Source: Bacteroidota bacterium
GTDB lineage: Bacteria > Bacteroidota > Ignavibacteria > Kapaibacteriales > UBA2268
Length of the DNA stretch: 9,658 nucleotides
Direction: 5' to 3'
Assembly (NCBI GenBank): GCA_017428585.1
Contig: JAFRQN010000126.1
Coordinates: 1-9,658 of the forward strand
Numbering within the stretch: position 1 is the stretch's first letter; every line of letters starts with the position of its first letter. Shown one piece after another: positions 7,798 through 9,658 of the stretch. The translations under genes were made by a program, and so were the position numbers. The notes under the pieces are model-generated. The model saw only the letters and a program-made list of their open reading frames with translations. It did not search any database and was not told where the DNA came from.

Positions 7798-8580
7798 ATG
7801 AGAATACAAAATACATTAACAAAAAAAGATATACAATATATTAGAGAAATACAGCGTTCCAATAAAGAATTTGCTCAATTTGTTGTAGAAGGGAAAAAAT
7901 GCTGTTATGAATTATTGTCCAGCAATTATAAAATTTCGTATGTAGTAGTAAATAAAGACAATAAAGATGATAAATTTATCTCAAATTTAATAACAAAAAT
8001 TATTGAAAAACAAATTGATATTTTTGAGGTTTCCAACAGTATTTTTAGTAAATTATCTGATACTATAACGCCACAGGGAATTATTGCCGTTGTTGAAAAA
8101 AAAGAAAATGATATTGTATTAAATGAACCATTTATTGTTTTGGACAATGTATCAGATCCTGGAAATGTTGGAACAATAATTAGAACAGCAGATTGGTTTG
8201 GAATTAAACAGATTATATTATTGGAAAATTGTGCTGGAAAATACTCGTCAAAAGTTGTAAGAGCTACGATGGGATCTTTATTTAGAATAAAAATTAAAAT
8301 GCTTAATTATTTTCAATTTAAGCAGTTAATTGATAATAAAAAAATCAAATTATTTGGAGCTTTTTTGGATGCAGAACAAGATTTAAGAGACATAAAAATA
8401 AAACAGGATGAACCATTTGGGTTGATTGTTGGAAATGAAGCTCATGGCATTTCTAAAGAAATTGAAGAAATAACAACAAATAAATTTAAGATAAAAGGCA
8501 GCGGTCAAGCAGAATCTTTAAATGTTGGAATAGCATTGGGCATCTCTTTATTCCATTTTTGTAATCAGAAAAATAGTTAA
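7798..8580 (+). CDS. SpoU/TrmH-family RNA 2'-O-methyltransferase
   Basis: A SPOUT-superfamily (trefoil-knot) methyltransferase expected to place a 2'-O-methyl group on rRNA or tRNA using S-adenosylmethionine. It is 260 aa. An N-terminal substrate-binding domain (about 1-100, with the typical FVVEGKK start and ITPQGIIAVVE linker) precedes the SpoU catalytic domain. Motif 1 is at 115-135 (LDNVSDPGNVGTIIRTADWFG split around N123 and R129). RATMGSLFRI is at 155-164. Motif 2 is LIVGNEAHGIS at 209-219 with E214, and motif 3 is AESLNVGIALG at 238-248. The target nucleotide cannot be deduced; the closest general type is the RlmB/TsnR-like two-domain group. Start choice: the ATG at 7798 follows an A-rich run with no Shine-Dalgarno sequence and gives the expected N-terminus. 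It is divergent from the GWxTD gene and is followed after 95 bp by plsY, which has its own promoter. Confidence 0.92.
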   Translation: MRIQNTLTKKDIQYIREIQRSNKEFAQFVVEGKKCCYELLSSNYKISYVVVNKDNKDDKFISNLITKIIEKQIDIFEVSNSIFSKLSDTITPQGIIAVVEKKENDIVLNEPFIVLDNVSDPGNVGTIIRTADWFGIKQIILLENCAGKYSSKVVRATMGSLFRIKIKMLNYFQFKQLIDNKKIKLFGAFLDAEQDLRDIKIKQDEPFGLIVGNEAHGISKEIEEITTNKFKIKGSGQAESLNVGIALGISLFHFCNQKNS

Positions 8581-8589
8581 TAACTAATT

Positions 8590-8621
8590 TTTGTTTTTTC
8601 TTTAGTGTTTATGTATCTTTG
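8590..8621 (+). promoter_or_regulatory. Bacteroidota-type promoter upstream of plsY
   Basis: TTTG (8590-8593), 20 bp, then TATCTTTG (8614-8621). This is a full match to the Bacteroidota sigma-A consensus (TTTG, 19-21 bp, TAnnTTTG). Transcription would start near 8626, giving a leader of about 50 nt before the plsY ATG at 8676. It begins 10 bp after the stop of the upstream methyltransferase gene, so plsY and ribD can be transcribed separately from it. The spacing and sequence type are the same as at the lepB promoter. Confidence 0.7.
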
Positions 8622-8675
8622 TAGTTAAGATTTTATTTAAAATACAAAGTATTCATTGATATTATTTCATTAAAT

Positions 8676-9365
8676 ATGACTACTATTATATTAAAACTTA
8701 TATTATTTATTGTAATTGGATATCTTGTAGGTTCTATTCCTTCAGCGGTTATTATCAGCAAAAAATTCTTTGGGTTTGATATTAGAGAGAAGGGCAGTGG
8801 AAATATGGGCAGTACTAATGCAATGCGTGTTCTTGGAACTAAATGGGGAATTGTTGTTCAAATTTGTGATATTTTGAAAGGATTGCTCCCTGTTTATATT
8901 TTAGCGGATATTATTGCACCTAAATGGAATATGCTGAATGCTGATTCATTTTTAAATTTGCCTATTTTAGAAGTAATTATTGGTCTTGCAGCAGTTTGTG
9001 GACATATATGGTCTTGCTTTGTTGGATTTAAGGGAGGAAAAGGAATAAATACTACTTTAGGTATGCTGCTTGTTGTTATTCCAATTGAGGGAGGTATTGG
9101 ACTATTATGCTTCCTTATTACTCTATTTTTAACGGGATATGTATCATTAGGTTCACTTGTAGCAGCTGTTTCTATTCCATTGACTTTTATTATTAGGCAT
9201 AATTTCTTTGGAGTAAATATAGAAAGTTATTGTACTGTTCTATGTCTTACATTGGCAATAGTTATTATTGTTTTTTATGCGCATCGTGCAAATATTAAAA
9301 GACTGTTGAATCATACAGAAAACAAATTTGAAAAAGCACAAATATTCAAATGTAAAAAGAAATAA
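8676..9365 (+). CDS. plsY: Glycerol-3-phosphate acyltransferase PlsY
   Basis: Inner-membrane enzyme that moves an acyl group from acyl-phosphate (made by PlsX) to glycerol-3-phosphate, giving lysophosphatidic acid, the first step of phospholipid synthesis. It is 229 aa and strongly hydrophobic, with several spans. The conserved motifs are present: GSIPSAVI at 19-26, the motif 1 glycine/asparagine block GSGNMGSTN at 40-48 with R51, D65 and KG at 68-69, motif 2 GHIWSCFVGFKGGKG at 109-123, motif 3 GYVSLGSLVAA at 154-164, and the C-terminal HRANIKRLL at 203-211. Motif 1 has GSTN where many homologues have GATN, a mild change. It has its own promoter at 8590-8621. The ribD start lies 21 bp after its stop, so the two are probably cotranscribed. 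Confidence 0.96.
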   Translation: MTTIILKLILFIVIGYLVGSIPSAVIISKKFFGFDIREKGSGNMGSTNAMRVLGTKWGIVVQICDILKGLLPVYILADIIAPKWNMLNADSFLNLPILEVIIGLAAVCGHIWSCFVGFKGGKGINTTLGMLLVVIPIEGGIGLLCFLITLFLTGYVSLGSLVAAVSIPLTFIIRHNFFGVNIESYCTVLCLTLAIVIIVFYAHRANIKRLLNHTENKFEKAQIFKCKKK

Positions 9366-9386
9366 TATAAAATAATTATTAAATAA

Positions 9387-9658
9387 ATGGACTTAAATAT
9401 TACTGATCAACAAGCTGTTAAAAGATGTTTAGAATTAGCATTGAATGGAATAGGCAGTGTATCGCCTAATCCTCTTGTTGGTGCTGTAATTATAGATAAT
9501 GGAAAAATTATTGCTGAAGGCTGGCATAAACAATTTGGCGGTATTCATGCAGAAATAGATGCAATAAACAATGCTGAAAAAAATGGGGTTAATTCTTTTG
9601 AAAATTTAACTCTTGCTGTAAATCTTGAACCATGTTCTCATTTTGGCAAACAGCCGCC
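9387..9658 (+). CDS. ribD: Riboflavin biosynthesis protein RibD, N-terminal deaminase part (cut by window edge)
   Basis: The first 90 codons of a gene that runs off the right edge. RibD deaminates the pyrimidine from the GTP cyclohydrolase II product and, in its C-terminal domain, reduces the ribose ring, two steps of riboflavin synthesis. The deaminase domain is recognisable: SPNPLVGAVI at 26-35, zinc ligand H54 and proton-shuttling E56 in GIHAEI, and the first zinc cysteine C83 in LEPCSHFGKQPP. The second cysteine of the PCxxxxxxPPC motif would be the next residue past the edge. Whether the reductase domain is fused cannot be seen. The ATG at 9387 follows an A/T-rich leader 21 bp after plsY, and the protein begins shortly before the expected first helix. 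Confidence 0.92.
   Translation, partial: MDLNITDQQAVKRCLELALNGIGSVSPNPLVGAVIIDNGKIIAEGWHKQFGGIHAEIDAINNAEKNGVNSFENLTLAVNLEPCSHFGKQP

Noticed and set aside
1..9658. A new defence, mobile or biosynthetic system
   Set aside because: All genes but the GWxTD one belong to well-known housekeeping or transport families. There are no transposases, integrases, CRISPR repeats, toxin-antitoxin pairs or terminal repeats.

Overview
The window is AT-rich (about 30% GC by eye) bacterial chromosome. It is densely packed with intact housekeeping genes and shows no mobile element, CRISPR array, phage gene or tRNA/rRNA. Three signals point to the FCB group (Bacteroidota and relatives such as Ignavibacteria or Kapabacteria). 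First, there is a secreted GWxTD-domain protein, a family I know almost only from that group. Second, two intergenic regions carry a Bacteroidota-type promoter (TTTG, 20 bp, TAnnTTTG). Third, most start codons lack a Shine-Dalgarno sequence and follow A/T-rich leaders. The exact phylum is inference.

Layout. 26-844 (-): a CUT1/MalG-type sugar ABC transporter permease, reading out of the left edge. 937-3489 (+): leucyl-tRNA synthetase, divergent from the permease. At 3511-3545 a strong hairpin with A and T tracts can terminate transcription from both sides. 7707-3568 (-): five genes in transcription order, namely GWxTD protein, cytidylate kinase, signal peptidase I, NuoA and NuoB. A Bacteroidota-type promoter lies between cmk and lepB, so lepB-nuoA-nuoB is probably its own unit ending at the shared terminator. 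7798-8580 (+): a SpoU/TrmH-family RNA methyltransferase, divergent from the GWxTD gene. 8676-9365 (+): PlsY acyltransferase, with its own clear promoter. 9387 to the right edge (+): the start of ribD, 21 bp after plsY and cut by the window within the deaminase active site.

The genes cover translation (leuS, the RNA methyltransferase), nucleotide supply (cmk), protein export (lepB), respiration (nuoAB), membrane lipid synthesis (plsY) and flavin synthesis (ribD). I see no clear new biological system. The items most worth a second look are the uncharacterised GWxTD protein, the nuoAB pair cut off by a terminator from the rest of complex I and placed behind lepB, and the two matching promoters.
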